NCBI GenBank assembly: GCA_902607525.1 | Contig: CACLKK010000003.1 | Span: 1-47,569, forward strand | Reading direction: 5' to 3' | Length of the DNA: 47,569 nucleotides | Origin: an uncultured Pelagibacteraceae bacterium | Lineage (GTDB): Bacteria; Pseudomonadota; Alphaproteobacteria; Pelagibacterales; Pelagibacteraceae | Part shown: positions 25,033-34,935 of the stretch, one piece after another | How positions within the stretch are numbered: the stretch's first letter is position 1 | How the letters are laid out: every line of letters starts with the position of its first letter | Notes under the pieces: model-generated | The model's input: only the letters and a program-made list of their open reading frames with translations | The model's database searches: none | Told to the model about the DNA's origin: nothing | Made by a program: the position numbers and the translations under genes

Positions 25033-26412
25033 ATGAAAAAATGGACATTAAATAGTTGGAAAAATTATCCAGTTAAGCACATCCCAAGTTATGAGGATGA
25101 GAAAGAACTAAACATGGTTTTGAAAAAGATAAGCTCATTCCCTCCTTTAGTTTTTGCTGGAGAAACAAGAGCGTTAAAAAAATCACTAGCCCAGGTTGCT
25201 GAGGGAAAAGCTTTTCTTTTGCAAGGCGGTGACTGTGCTGAAAGTTTTGCTGAATTTCATCCAGACAATATAAGAGACACTTTTAAAGTTATTTTGCAAA
25301 TGGCTTTAGTAATGACATTCTCAGCATCCTTACCAGTAATTAAAGTAGGAAGAATAGCTGGACAGTTTTCTAAACCAAGAAGTTCTCCCATTGAAGTTAA
25401 GAATGGAAAGGAACTTCCAACATATTTAGGAGACAATATAAATGGAATTGAATTTACCGAAAAAGCAAGAAAACCTGATCCAAAAAGATTATTCAAAGCT
25501 TATTCGCAGGCTGCTTCAACATTAAACTTACTAAGAGCACTTTCTCAAGGAGGCTTTGCTGATTTAAAAAAAATTCATTTATGGAATTTAGGATTTATAA
25601 AGAAAAGTCCTGAAGGGAAAAAATTTAAAGAGATTGAAGATAAAATAAGTGATGCACTATCTTTTATTGAAGCATGCGGTTTGCATCCAGATCATAATAG
25701 AAGATTAAGAACAGTGAATTTTTATACGTCGCACGAGGCTTTACTTTTACCTTTTGAACAATCTATGACAAGAATAGATTCAACTTCAGGAACACATCAT
25801 GATACATCAGCGCATTTCGTTTGGATCGGGGATAGAACTAGACAACCAGATGGTGGTCACGTAGAGTTTTGTAGAGGAATAGAAAATCCGCTTGGAATAA
25901 AATGTGGACCAACTTTAAAAGATAGCGAACTAGTTAAACTTTGTAATATTTTAAATCCAAAAAATGAGCCTGGAAGAATAACTTTAATATCAAGATTTGG
26001 TGCTGATAATGTTGAAAAACATTTACCAAAATTAATAAGATCAGTAAAAAAAGAAGGTCTCAATGTAGTATGGTCATGTGATCCAATGCATGGCAATACA
26101 ATTAAATCTGCTACAGGATTTAAAACGAGACCTTTTAATAACGTGGTAAAAGAAGTTAAAAGAGTATTCGGTGTTCACAAAGCAGAAGGAAGTTATGCTG
26201 GAGGTCTTCATATTGAAATGACAGGACAAAATGTTACCGAATGTACCGGTGGTGCCCAAAGAATATCAGAAAAAGATTTATCACACAGATATCACACCCA
26301 CTGCGATCCAAGACTTAATGCTAATCAAGCATTAGAGTTAGCATTCTTAATCTCAGATGAAATTAAGAAAAACTCCCAATATTCAAAGAATATTATTCAA
26401 GCAGTATCTTAA
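25033..26412 (+). CDS. aroG: 3-deoxy-7-phosphoheptulonate synthase, class II
   Basis: The 459-residue enzyme condenses phosphoenolpyruvate and erythrose-4-phosphate, the first step of aromatic amino-acid synthesis. It is the class II (plant/Mycobacterium) type: LLQGGDCAESF holds the metal-binding Cys, then KVGRIAGQFSKPRSS, FYTSHEALLLPFEQ, GPTLKDSEL, VWSCDPMHGNT and the HIEMTGQNVTECTGG block with catalytic and metal residues. Length and motifs are complete. It begins a plus-strand run with nadE 53 bp downstream, with a hairpin at its stop codon. It diverges from pgl. Confidence 0.96.
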   Translation: MKKWTLNSWKNYPVKHIPSYEDEKELNMVLKKISSFPPLVFAGETRALKKSLAQVAEGKAFLLQGGDCAESFAEFHPDNIRDTFKVILQMALVMTFSASLPVIKVGRIAGQFSKPRSSPIEVKNGKELPTYLGDNINGIEFTEKARKPDPKRLFKAYSQAASTLNLLRALSQGGFADLKKIHLWNLGFIKKSPEGKKFKEIEDKISDALSFIEACGLHPDHNRRLRTVNFYTSHEALLLPFEQSMTRIDSTSGTHHDTSAHFVWIGDRTRQPDGGHVEFCRGIENPLGIKCGPTLKDSELVKLCNILNPKNEPGRITLISRFGADNVEKHLPKLIRSVKKEGLNVVWSCDPMHGNTIKSATGFKTRPFNNVVKEVKRVFGVHKAEGSYAGGLHIEMTGQNVTECTGGAQRISEKDLSHRYHTHCDPRLNANQALELAFLISDEIKKNSQYSKNIIQAVS

Positions 26413-26436
26413 TAATTGAATTTTAATTATTAAGAT
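26406..26436 (+). terminator. AT-rich hairpin at the aroG stop codon
   Basis: A perfect 12-bp stem (26406-26417 with 26425-26436) around a 7-nt loop spans the aroG stop codon (26410-26412). It is followed by CTATTTT rather than a clean U-run, and the stem is almost all A-T, so it may be a weak terminator, an attenuator for nadE or a 3'-end stabiliser. No other terminator lies in the 53-bp gap. Confidence 0.45.
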
Positions 26437-26465
26437 CTATTTTAAGAAATAGGATATTAATATTT

Positions 26466-27206
26466 ATGCAAGCATCAGAAAGAATAAATTATATTAAAAA
26501 GTGGATACTAGACTATTGCAAATCCATGCCTAAAGAGGCAGAAACTTTGGTTGTGGGAATATCTGGTGGTATTGATTCTTCAGTTACAAGTACAATTTGT
26601 GCATTAACTGGAAAAAAAACAATAGTTCTTTCTATGCCTATAAATCAAATAAAAGAACAGCAAAACTTAAGTTTAAAACATGAAAATTGGCTAAAAAATA
26701 AATTTAAAAATGTAGAAAGTCATTTAGTTAACTTAGACAATGTATTTAAATCATTTAAATCTTCTTTAAGTAAATTTAACAACGAACATGGTCTAGCAAA
26801 TTCTAGAGCCAGATTAAGAATGACAACACTTTATCAAGTAGCAGCTTCAAATAATGGTATTGTTGTTGGGACAGGTAATAAAGTAGAAGATTTTGGGGTT
26901 GGGTTTTATACTAAATATGGAGATGGTGGGGTAGATATTTCACCGATCGCAGATTGCACAAAATCTCAAGTTTGGGAGATGGGAAATAATTTAGGTATAT
27001 TGAAAGAAATCATTGAAGCTCAACCAACAGATGGATTATGGGATGATGGTAGAACTGATGTGAATCAACTTGGTATGTCATATCAAGAATTAGAAGAAGC
27101 TATGATAGATCCATCAAACAAGAATCATAAAAAATATTTAGAAATAAGAAAAAGGAATTTGCATAAAATGAATTCTATTCCAGTATGCAAAATGAAAGAT
27201 GAATAA
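26466..27206 (+). CDS. nadE: NAD+ synthase, NH3-dependent
   Basis: The 246-residue enzyme amidates nicotinic acid adenine dinucleotide with ATP to make NAD+. SGGIDSS (33-39) is the ATP-pyrophosphatase P-loop; ANSRARLRMTTLY and VGTGNKVEDFGVGFYTKYGDGGVDISPIADCTKSQV are the NaAD-binding and metal motifs. There is no N-terminal nitrilase/glutaminase domain, so ammonia is the likely donor unless a partner subunit exists. Its last 8 bp overlap cysS. Confidence 0.93.
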   Translation: MQASERINYIKKWILDYCKSMPKEAETLVVGISGGIDSSVTSTICALTGKKTIVLSMPINQIKEQQNLSLKHENWLKNKFKNVESHLVNLDNVFKSFKSSLSKFNNEHGLANSRARLRMTTLYQVAASNNGIVVGTGNKVEDFGVGFYTKYGDGGVDISPIADCTKSQVWEMGNNLGILKEIIEAQPTDGLWDDGRTDVNQLGMSYQELEEAMIDPSNKNHKKYLEIRKRNLHKMNSIPVCKMKDE

Positions 27207-28557
27207 AAATTTAAATTTTTTTAATACACTGTCTAATAAAAAGGAAAAGTTCACTCCAATAACTAATGATAAGATCGGGATGTATGTATGTGGACCAACA
27301 GTTTATGATTTTCCACATATTGGAAATGCAAGACCTTTAGTAGTTTTTGATGTTTTATTTAGACTTTTACGAAGTCTTTATGGAAAAGATAAAGTAACCT
27401 ACGTAAGAAATATAACTGATATAGATGATAAAATTATAGAATCATCTAAAAAGCATAAGAAAAGTATAAAGGAGTTAACTGAAACTATAACTAAAAGTTT
27501 TCATGAAGACTGTAAATATTTAAAATGTTTAAATCCAACTTTTGAGCCCAAAGCCACTGAACATATTAAGGGAATGATAAATATGGTTTCAAATTTGTTA
27601 AAAAATAATCATGCTTATGAAAATGAAAAACATGTTTATTTTTCAGTTTCTTCATTTAAAAAATATGGAAGACTTTCAAATAAAAATTCTGATCAACTTG
27701 TTGCAGGATCAAGAGTAGAAGTTTCTAAATATAAAAAAGATCCACTTGATTTTGTGCTCTGGAAACCTTCAGAATCAGAAGATCCAGGATGGGACTCACC
27801 CTGGGGAAGAGGAAGACCTGGTTGGCATTTAGAATGTTCGGTTATGAGTGAAAAATTTCTAGGTCAGCAATTTGATATACATGGTGGTGGACTTGATCTT
27901 GTTTTTCCCCATCATGAAAATGAAATTGCACAATCTTGCTGTGCTAATAAAACTGAAAATTTTGCAAATTACTGGTTACATAATGGATTTGTTACTTTTG
28001 ATAAAGAAAAAATGTCAAAATCTATTGGGAATATTGTAACTATAAATAAACTTAGAAAGAACGTAAATGGTCAAGTAGTAAGACTAGCTCTTTTAAGTTC
28101 TCATTATAAGCAACCATTAGACTGGAATGAAAAATTAATCAATGAAAGTCAAAACACTTTAGATAAGTGGTACAGTCAATTTGAAAATATTAATCCTGAA
28201 GAATTGAACGATGATATACTTAAACCTCTTAAAGAAGATTTAAACACACCAGAGTACATAGCTAAATTACATTCTCTATTTGAAGATTCATCGAAAGGTA
28301 ACAAATCTTCCAAATTAAAATTTTTATCAGCTTGTAAACAAATTGGTTTGCTCGAAGAAGATAAACATTTATGGGAAAATTTTAAAAAAGAAAAATCAAA
28401 AGTTGATGAAAACTTTATTAATCAAAAAATTAAAGATAGAAATGAAGCTAGAAAAAAAGGAAATTATAAGCTGGCAGATGCTTTAAGAAAAGAATTGGAA
28501 GATAACGACGTGATTATTGAAGATAAACAAAATAAAACTACATGGAAATATAAATGA
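27199..28557 (+). CDS. cysS: Cysteinyl-tRNA synthetase
   Basis: The 452-residue class I synthetase charges tRNA-Cys. MYVCGPTVYDFPHIGNARP includes zinc ligand C31 and the HIGH-type motif HIGN (40-43). The second zinc cluster is in WHLECSVMS and GGGLDLVFPHHENEIAQS, and KMSKSIGN lies near residue 271. The C-terminal anticodon part ends in a usual RNEARKKGNYKLADALRKEL block. It overlaps nadE upstream by 8 bp and cimA downstream by 4 bp (ATGA), so all are translated from one message. Confidence 0.97.
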   Translation: MNKNLNFFNTLSNKKEKFTPITNDKIGMYVCGPTVYDFPHIGNARPLVVFDVLFRLLRSLYGKDKVTYVRNITDIDDKIIESSKKHKKSIKELTETITKSFHEDCKYLKCLNPTFEPKATEHIKGMINMVSNLLKNNHAYENEKHVYFSVSSFKKYGRLSNKNSDQLVAGSRVEVSKYKKDPLDFVLWKPSESEDPGWDSPWGRGRPGWHLECSVMSEKFLGQQFDIHGGGLDLVFPHHENEIAQSCCANKTENFANYWLHNGFVTFDKEKMSKSIGNIVTINKLRKNVNGQVVRLALLSSHYKQPLDWNEKLINESQNTLDKWYSQFENINPEELNDDILKPLKEDLNTPEYIAKLHSLFEDSSKGNKSSKLKFLSACKQIGLLEEDKHLWENFKKEKSKVDENFINQKIKDRNEARKKGNYKLADALRKELEDNDVIIEDKQNKTTWKYK

Positions 28558-30155
28558 GTAAAGAAAAAATATTTATTTTTGATACTACACTTAGAGATGG
28601 AGCTCAAACTGAAGGTGTTAATTTTTCTATTGATGATAAAAATAAAATAGCAAAAACTTTGTCAAATCTTGGAGTAGATTATTTAGAAGGTGGATGGCCT
28701 GGTGCCAATACTTTAGATACAACCTTTTTTAATAAACCTCCAAAGTTAGAAAATACAATTCTAACTGCTTTCGGTATGACAAAAAAAGCTGGAAGAAGTG
28801 CAGAAAATGATCCAGGGCTTTCAGCGCTATTAAACACTAATGCTCCTGCAATTTGCTTAGTTGGTAAGTCTTGGGATTTTCATGTTGATGTTGCTTTAGG
28901 CATTACGAAAGAAGAAAATTTAGAAAATATTAAGGAATCAGCAAAATTATTTATTAAAAATAAAAGAGAGTTTATGTTTGATGCAGAACATTTTTTTGAT
29001 GGATATAAAAAAAATCCAGATTACGCATTAGCATGCATAAAAACAGCTTTTGATGAAGGAGCTAGATGGATTGTTCTATGCGATACAAACGGAGGAACTT
29101 TACCTAATGAAATTGGAGAAATTGTTTTCAAAGTAAGCAAGCAAATCCCCGGAAAAAATCTTGGCATTCATGCACATAACGATACAGAAAATGCAGTGGC
29201 AAATTCTTTGACAGCTGTTTTAGCTGGAGTTCGTCAAGTACAAGGAACTATTAATGGACTTGGAGAAAGATGTGGAAATGCAAATTTAATATCCTTAATT
29301 CCTTCTCTAACGCTTAAAAAATCTTTTTCTGATAGTTTTGAAATTAAAATAAATAAAGATAAGGTTAAAAGCTTGACAGAATGTTCAAGATTATTGGATG
29401 AAATATTAAATAGAAAATCAAATAGGAGAGCTGCTTACGTAGGACCTTCGGCTTTTGCCCACAAAGGTGGACTACATGTTTCTGCAGTTTCAAAAGATCC
29501 AAAAACTTATGAACATATTGATCCTAGTTTAGTTGGAAACGTCAGAAATGTTATTGTTTCAGATCAAGCAGGTAAATCTAATATTATGTCCAGATTAAAT
29601 AAATATGGAATTAAAATAGATAAAAATGATCCTAAAGTTCAAGCGCTATTAACCGAAGTTAAAGACAGAGAGTTTATTGGTTATTCATATGATGGAGCCG
29701 ATGCTTCATTTGAATTGTTGGCTAGAAGACTTTTAGGAGAAATACCAAAATATTTAACGATTTCAAAATATGATGTTTCAGTTAAAAAAGAATCAAAAGA
29801 TAAAATTAATTCCCATGCAAAAGCCCACATTTTAGTTGATGGTAAAGAAATAGTTTGTGAAGGATCAGGAAATGGTCCGGTAAATGCACTGGATAATGCT
29901 ATAAGATCCAATGTAGATAAGGTTGGGAAATACTCAAAATATTTAAAAGATTTAAAACTGGTAGATTATAAAGTTAGAATTTTAAATACTGGAACAAATG
30001 CTACAACAAGAGTTTCTATTGAAAGTACTGATAGAGAAGGAAAAAGTTGGTTCACAATTGGCGTCTCTCCAAATATTATTGATGCTTCATTCAAGGCATT
30101 AATTGATAGTCTAGATTATAAACTTTATAAGGAAAAAGCTCCTGCAAATAATTAA
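28554..30155 (+). CDS. cimA: (R)-citramalate synthase
   Basis: The 533-residue enzyme makes citramalate from pyruvate and acetyl-CoA, the entry to threonine-independent isoleucine synthesis. It has the alpha-IPM synthase family start [54 protein letters not shown] and [12 protein letters not shown], followed by a C-terminal regulatory LeuA dimer domain. [30 protein letters not shown]-type sequence and the [17 protein letters not shown] region identify CimA rather than LeuA or homocitrate synthase. It overlaps cysS (ATGA) and trmJ (TAATG). Confidence 0.92.
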   Translation: [533 protein letters not shown]

Positions 30156-30880
30156 TGAGCTTAAACAATATTTATTTTATTTTAGTAAGACCGCAAATGG
30201 GTGAGAATATAGGTTCAGTAGCCCGAGCTATAAAAAATTTTAAAATTAAATATTTAAGAATAGTAAATCCAAGATGTAATTGGCCAAATCAAAAAGCTTT
30301 AGCTACATCAGTTGGGGCTAAAGATGTTTTAAAATCTGCTAAAATTTATGATTCAGTAGAAAAATCTATTGGGGATCTAGATATAATTTTTGCAAGCAGT
30401 TCAAGAATTAGAAAAATAAATAAAAAAATTATATCAGTTTCTAACTTGAAAACAAAAATTAAAAAAGGAAGTAAAGTAGGAATTCTCTTTGGCCCTGAGG
30501 CCTCAGGACTATCAAATAATGAAATTAGCTGTGCGGATTATTTGGTTAAAATTCCAAGCAATAAAAAATTTAGCTCACTTAATTTATCACATAGTGCAAT
30601 AATCTTTTGTTTTGAGCTTTTTCAACATTTTTCAAGACAAAAAAATGAATATACGACTGGTTATAAAAGTTCTCTAGCTAAAAAATCTGAAGTAAATAAA
30701 TTTTTAAATTTTATTATTGAAGGTTTAGACAAAAAAGGCTTTTTACAACCCGACCACAAGAGACAAAGCATGATTAGGAATATTCATAATATTTTTCATA
30801 GGTCAAATTTATCTGAACAGGAAATACGTATTTTGCTTGGGATTTTCTCAACTTTAAATGAATTTAACAAGAAAAGCTGA
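30155..30880 (+). CDS. trmJ: tRNA methyltransferase, TrmJ type (SPOUT family)
   Basis: The 241-residue protein is a trefoil-knot RNA ribose methylase. VRPQMGENIGSVARAIKNF, VGILFGPEASGLSNNEI and FSSLNLSHSAI are the three SpoU/TrmH motifs; the FGPE-x-x-GL and SLNLS combination and the extra C-terminal helical part (residues about 160-241) point to TrmJ, which 2'-O-methylates position 32 of tRNA. Other SpoU members methylate rRNA, so this is likely rather than certain. Its start overlaps the cimA stop by one base. Confidence 0.85.
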   Translation: MSLNNIYFILVRPQMGENIGSVARAIKNFKIKYLRIVNPRCNWPNQKALATSVGAKDVLKSAKIYDSVEKSIGDLDIIFASSSRIRKINKKIISVSNLKTKIKKGSKVGILFGPEASGLSNNEISCADYLVKIPSNKKFSSLNLSHSAIIFCFELFQHFSRQKNEYTTGYKSSLAKKSEVNKFLNFIIEGLDKKGFLQPDHKRQSMIRNIHNIFHRSNLSEQEIRILLGIFSTLNEFNKKS

Positions 30881-30881
30881 A

Positions 30882-30909
30882 TTGACAAAATGTTACCATT
30901 GTTTATAAA
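30882..30909 (+). promoter_or_regulatory. Strong rpsD promoter
   Basis: A perfect -35 TTGACA (30882-30887), a 16-bp spacer and -10 TATAAA (30904-30909) make the best promoter in the window. It begins one base after the trmJ stop codon. Transcription would start near 30916, leaving a leader of only about 10 nt before the rpsD ATG, which has no Shine-Dalgarno in that space. Confidence 0.75.
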
Positions 30910-30925
30910 TCACGTTGTATAAAAT

Positions 30926-31543
30926 ATGACAAAAAGATTATCATCCAAACATAAGGTCGACCGTAGACTTAAAACTAATTTATGGGGAAGACCAAAAAGC
31001 CCATTTAATTCTAGAAATTATAAACCAGGCCAACATGGAAAAAGTGCAAGAGGAAAAAACTCAGATTATGGTATTCAATTACAGGCCAAACAAAAATTAA
31101 AATTTTATTATGGAAATATGAACGAAAGACAGTTCAGAAATGTTTATCGTAAAGCTTTACAAAAAAAAGGTAATACTACTGAAAATTTTATAGGATTACT
31201 CGAAAGAAGATTGGATACAGTAATCTATAGAGCAAAATTTGCGATAACAGTTTTTGCAGCAAGACAATTAATTAATCACGGTCACGTCAAAATTAATGGT
31301 AAAAAAGTAAATATACCAAGCTATCTGGTGACAGAAAAAGATAGTATAGAAATAAAAGATAAATCAAAGGAATTAGTTATGGTAGCCGGTTCACTTGTAA
31401 GTAAAGAAAGAGAAATTCCTGATTATATTCAAATGGATGAAAAAAACAGAATAGCAAAACTGTTAAGGGTACCAAAATTTTCAGAAGTTCCTTATCCATC
31501 AATTATGGAACCAAATTTGGTAGTTGAGTATTATTCTAGATAA
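30926..31543 (+). CDS. rpsD: 30S ribosomal protein S4
   Basis: The 205-residue protein binds 16S rRNA early in small-subunit assembly and regulates its own operon in many bacteria. MTKRLSSKHKVDRRLKTNLWGRPKSP and RNYKPGQHG are the alphaproteobacterial-type N-terminus; LERRLDTVIYRAKFA and ARQLINHGHVKINGKKVNIPSYLV form the S4 RNA-binding domain. It has its own strong promoter with a very short leader, and it stands apart from the other ribosomal protein genes, as in several alphaproteobacteria. Confidence 0.98.
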   Translation: MTKRLSSKHKVDRRLKTNLWGRPKSPFNSRNYKPGQHGKSARGKNSDYGIQLQAKQKLKFYYGNMNERQFRNVYRKALQKKGNTTENFIGLLERRLDTVIYRAKFAITVFAARQLINHGHVKINGKKVNIPSYLVTEKDSIEIKDKSKELVMVAGSLVSKEREIPDYIQMDEKNRIAKLLRVPKFSEVPYPSIMEPNLVVEYYSR

Positions 31544-31554
31544 CAATTTTTGAT

Positions 31555-32172
31555 TTGATTAAAAGAACTTCCAAAACACATATAGACAAAATTTTAGAAG
31601 AAAATAATAAATGGAAAATTCTTGACCTCGGTTGTGGTTATAGAGCACATAAAAATGCATCTATAATAGCCGACTCTCAAGATTTTTCAAAATTTTATAA
31701 AGAAAGAAAATTTATTCAAATTAAAGAAAAAATTCTTCCATTCAAAGATAAAGAATTTGATTTTGTCATATCAAGTCATGTAATTGAACACGTAGAAGAT
31801 TTTGAGTTTTTTATTAAAGAATTAGAAAGAATTTCACCAAGAGGATATATCGAACTACCAACAAGACTTGGAGATAATTTAGTTTTTGAAAATATGAAAG
31901 ATCACATATGGTGGTTTAATTTTGATGATATTGATAATAAGCTTATAGCTTCAAAGAAAAATCAATTAATAGAACCATTTATTTCTGTATCTACTGCTAA
32001 ATATTTTGAGGAAATATTTAGAGAAAGCTTAGTCATCGAACTTACGTGGGAAGATAAAATAGAATATGTGATAAATAATGAAATTAGAAAAGATAAATTT
32101 GAAAAAACATCTTTTTTTAAAATATTTAAAAAATATTTAAGTAAAAAAATAAGAATGTTTTTTAAAAAGTAA
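31555..32172 (+). CDS. Class I SAM-dependent methyltransferase
   Basis: The 205-residue protein has the Rossmann AdoMet motif ILDLGCGYRAHKNA, an acidic IADSQDF, and FDFVISSHVIEHVEDFEFFIKELERISPRGYIELPTR, the Methyltransf_11 pattern seen in glycan-modifying methylases. It starts with TTG at 31555 (a stop codon lies 6 codons upstream and the first internal Met is near residue 112) and has no Shine-Dalgarno. It sits between rpsD and grxD, 1 bp from the grxD stop codon. The AT-rich content and gene type differ from its housekeeping neighbours, so it may be an insertion; the substrate is unknown. Confidence 0.8.
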   Translation: MIKRTSKTHIDKILEENNKWKILDLGCGYRAHKNASIIADSQDFSKFYKERKFIQIKEKILPFKDKEFDFVISSHVIEHVEDFEFFIKELERISPRGYIELPTRLGDNLVFENMKDHIWWFNFDDIDNKLIASKKNQLIEPFISVSTAKYFEEIFRESLVIELTWEDKIEYVINNEIRKDKFEKTSFFKIFKKYLSKKIRMFFKK

Positions 32173-32173
32173 G

Positions 32174-32509
32174 TTAATTATTTGCTGGTAAGATATTTTT
32201 TTCTTTTAATTTTGTTTGAAGATCACCTTTTTCAAACATTTCTTTAATAATATCGCAGCCACCTATAAATTCACCCTTTATATAAAGCTGAGGTATAGTA
32301 GGCCAATCACTATATTCTTTTATGCCTTCTCTAATTTCAGGATTTTCAAGAACATTAACACCAGTAAATTTTACAGCTAGATGTTTTAATACATTGGACA
32401 CAGCCATTGAAAAGCCGCATTGAGGGACCTCAGGCGTACCTTTCATAAACAAACATATTTGATTAGCGTTAATTAAGTCTGTTATTTTTTTTTTGGTTTC
32501 TTCTTTCAT
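32174..32509 (-). CDS. grxD: Monothiol glutaredoxin, Grx4 type
   Basis: The 111-residue protein carries MKGTPEVPQCGFSMAV with the single active cysteine C31 of the CGFS class, plus DWPTIPQLYIKGEFIGGCDII, the glutathione-binding part. CGFS glutaredoxins hold a [2Fe-2S] cluster with glutathione and pass it on in Fe-S assembly, often with a BolA protein. The BolA gene is directly upstream (3-bp gap), the usual functional pair. It is the last gene of the sfsA-to-grxD operon. Confidence 0.96.
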   Translation of the reverse strand: MKEETKKKITDLINANQICLFMKGTPEVPQCGFSMAVSNVLKHLAVKFTGVNVLENPEIREGIKEYSDWPTIPQLYIKGEFIGGCDIIKEMFEKGDLQTKLKEKNILPANN

Positions 32510-32512
32510 AAA

Positions 32513-32743
32513 TTATTTTTCTATCGTATTTAAAGCTAACGCATGCAACTCATTTCCCATTTTTCCCTTTAAAGACTTATATACCATTTTATGCTGTTCA
32601 ATTTTACTCCTACCATTGAAAATTTTTGATTTAATTGTCGCAGAATAGTGATTTTCATCTCCAGCTAAGTCTTGAATGCTTATTTCCGCATCAGGTATTG
32701 CTTCTTTGATTAAATTTTTTATTTCTTCAAGTTTTAAGCTCAT
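32513..32743 (-). CDS. BolA family protein
   Basis: The 76-residue protein has the BolA fold signature [34 protein letters not shown] and HALAL. The acidic N-terminal half with a DLAGDENH loop is nearer to the BolA2/IbaG group than to E. coli BolA. It probably forms a heterodimer with the CGFS glutaredoxin encoded next to it and shares an Fe-S cluster. Its start overlaps the purL stop by 4 bp (ATGA read on the minus strand). Confidence 0.93.
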   Translation of the reverse strand: MSLKLEEIKNLIKEAIPDAEISIQDLAGDENHYSATIKSKIFNGRSKIEQHKMVYKSLKGKMGNELHALALNTIEK

Positions 32744-34935
32744 ATACTTTCTCCAAAGTAGTTATGGAACCAATATTTATATAACTTTTCAATTTCATCT
32801 AAACTTGCTTTAAATTCATTTTTTACTTCCATATATTTTTCCTGAGTCTTTCCAATATTTTCAAAGTATATACTATTATCATTTAAAATTCTGCTTACTT
32901 TTTCTATATTTTCTTCCTTTACCTCAGCTATATATCTGCTTTGATCTTCACCAAACAAATATTCGTGAAGTTTTATATTAATTTTTGGCAGAGTAATCTT
33001 GGCTCCAATCTTACTAGGAAAACACATTTCTGATAAAGCAACTAAAATTCCACCTGAAGATATATCATGAACAGAATTAACAAGTTGTTTAGAAATAAGA
33101 TTTAATACTGTTAATCCATTATTTTTTTCATTAAATAAATTTATTTCGGGCGGAGGACCTTCTTTAAAGTCTAAAACTTCTCTAAAAAATTCACTTTGAT
33201 AAAGATGACCTGAGGTTTTTCCAATTATTAATATATGATTTCCAATTTCTTTAAAATTTTTAGTTACCATATTGTTCAAATTTTTAATTAAACCAACGCC
33301 TCCTATTGTGGGGGTGGGTGAGATAGACTTATTTTTTGTTTCATTATAGAAAGAAACATTCCCAGAAACGACAGGATAATCTAAATAGGTGCAAGCTTGA
33401 GTAATACCATCTATGGTTTCAACAAACTGTCCCATTATTTTTTCTTTTTCAGGATTTCCAAAGTTTAAACAATTAGTTATAGCTATAGGAGTAGAGCCTA
33501 CAGCAATAAGATTTCTCCAAGATTCGCAAACAACTTGTTTACCCCCAACTATGGGATTTGCTAAACAGTAGTGCGTAGAAGAATCAACAGTTAGTGCAAC
33601 ACCTTTATTTTTACCATGAATTCTAATCACCCCTGAATCTCCACCAGGCAATTGTATGCTATCACCCATTACTGTTTGGTCGTATTGTTCCCAAATCCAA
33701 TTTTTTTCAGAATTATTCGCACTAGATAAAACTATTTTTAAACTTTCATATAAATCTTTATTATAAAAATCTTTAGGAGGATCTATCTTTTTTGAATTTA
33801 TACTTTTTTTCCATTTTCTGTCGTATACAGGAGCATCTTTAGATAGAGAATTTAATGGTAAGTTAGCAACTTCTTTTTTATCAAAAATTAATACTAAATT
33901 TTTTGTATTAGTAGTTTTACCAATAACAGAAAAATCTAACCCCCACTTGGAGAAAATTTTTTCTGCATTTTTTTCTTTTCCCGAGTTAAGTATAAGCAAC
34001 ATTCTTTCTTGACTTTCAGATAACATCATTTCATATGGAGTCATGTTTTTCTCTCTGCATGGAACTTTATTCAAATTAATTTCAATTCCTATATTTCCTT
34101 TTGAGGCCATTTCAATACTTGAAGAAGTTAATCCTGCTGCTCCCATATCTTGAATAGAAATAATTGAATCATCTTTCATTAATTCTAGACACGCCTCTAG
34201 GAGAAGTTTTTCAGTAAATGGATCTCCAACTTGTACAGTTGGTTTTTTTTCTTCCGCATTATCATCAAACTCAGCTGAAGCCATACTTGCGCCATGTATG
34301 CCATCTCTGCCAGTTTTTGAACCAACATATATAACTGATTTGTTAATACCTTCTGCTTTTGAATAAAAAATTTTATTTTTTTTTGCTAAACCTACAGCCA
34401 TCGCATTAACTAAAATATTTTCATTATAAGAAGAATTAAATTTAACTTCCCCACCAATAGTAGGAACTCCTATGCAATTTCCATATCCTCCAATTCCAGA
34501 AACAACTCCGCTTAATAAATTTTTTGTTTTTGGGTGTGACGTATCTCCAAAATGAATTGAATTTAATGTAGCAATGGGTCTTGCTCCCATTGTAAATACA
34601 TCTCTTAAAATTCCCCCTACTCCAGTAGCAGCTCCTTGATAGGGTTCAATAAAAGAAGGATGATTATGACTCTCAATTTTAAAAACAAGAGCATCATTAT
34701 CTTCAATATCTATGACTCCAGCATTTTCACCAGGTCCTTGTATAACTTTAACGTTTTTTGTTGGTAGTGTTTTTAAATATTTTTTTGAAGATTTATAAGA
34801 ACAATGCTCATTCCACATAGCTGAAAATATTCCAAGTTCTAATAAATTTGGTTCTCTTCCTATTAGATGAATTATCTTTTTATATTCTTCAGAACTAATT
34901 CCATGTTTATTAATAATTTCGGTAGAAATTTTCAT
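32740..34935 (-). CDS. purL: Phosphoribosylformylglycinamidine synthase, large subunit
   Basis: The 731-residue protein is the small, three-component type of PurL, which uses ATP and glutamine-derived ammonia to convert FGAR to FGAM. It shows [49 protein letters not shown] and DMGAAGL, and in the second half CLNFGNPEK and GDSGVIRI-type sequence. It needs PurS and PurQ, which lie directly upstream in the same operon (3-bp gap to purQ), and it overlaps bolA downstream. Confidence 0.97.
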   Translation of the reverse strand: MKISTEIINKHGISSEEYKKIIHLIGREPNLLELGIFSAMWNEHCSYKSSKKYLKTLPTKNVKVIQGPGENAGVIDIEDNDALVFKIESHNHPSFIEPYQGAATGVGGILRDVFTMGARPIATLNSIHFGDTSHPKTKNLLSGVVSGIGGYGNCIGVPTIGGEVKFNSSYNENILVNAMAVGLAKKNKIFYSKAEGINKSVIYVGSKTGRDGIHGASMASAEFDDNAEEKKPTVQVGDPFTEKLLLEACLELMKDDSIISIQDMGAAGLTSSSIEMASKGNIGIEINLNKVPCREKNMTPYEMMLSESQERMLLILNSGKEKNAEKIFSKWGLDFSVIGKTTNTKNLVLIFDKKEVANLPLNSLSKDAPVYDRKWKKSINSKKIDPPKDFYNKDLYESLKIVLSSANNSEKNWIWEQYDQTVMGDSIQLPGGDSGVIRIHGKNKGVALTVDSSTHYCLANPIVGGKQVVCESWRNLIAVGSTPIAITNCLNFGNPEKEKIMGQFVETIDGITQACTYLDYPVVSGNVSFYNETKNKSISPTPTIGGVGLIKNLNNMVTKNFKEIGNHILIIGKTSGHLYQSEFFREVLDFKEGPPPEINLFNEKNNGLTVLNLISKQLVNSVHDISSGGILVALSEMCFPSKIGAKITLPKINIKLHEYLFGEDQSRYIAEVKEENIEKVSRILNDNSIYFENIGKTQEKYMEVKNEFKASLDEIEKLYKYWFHNYFGESI

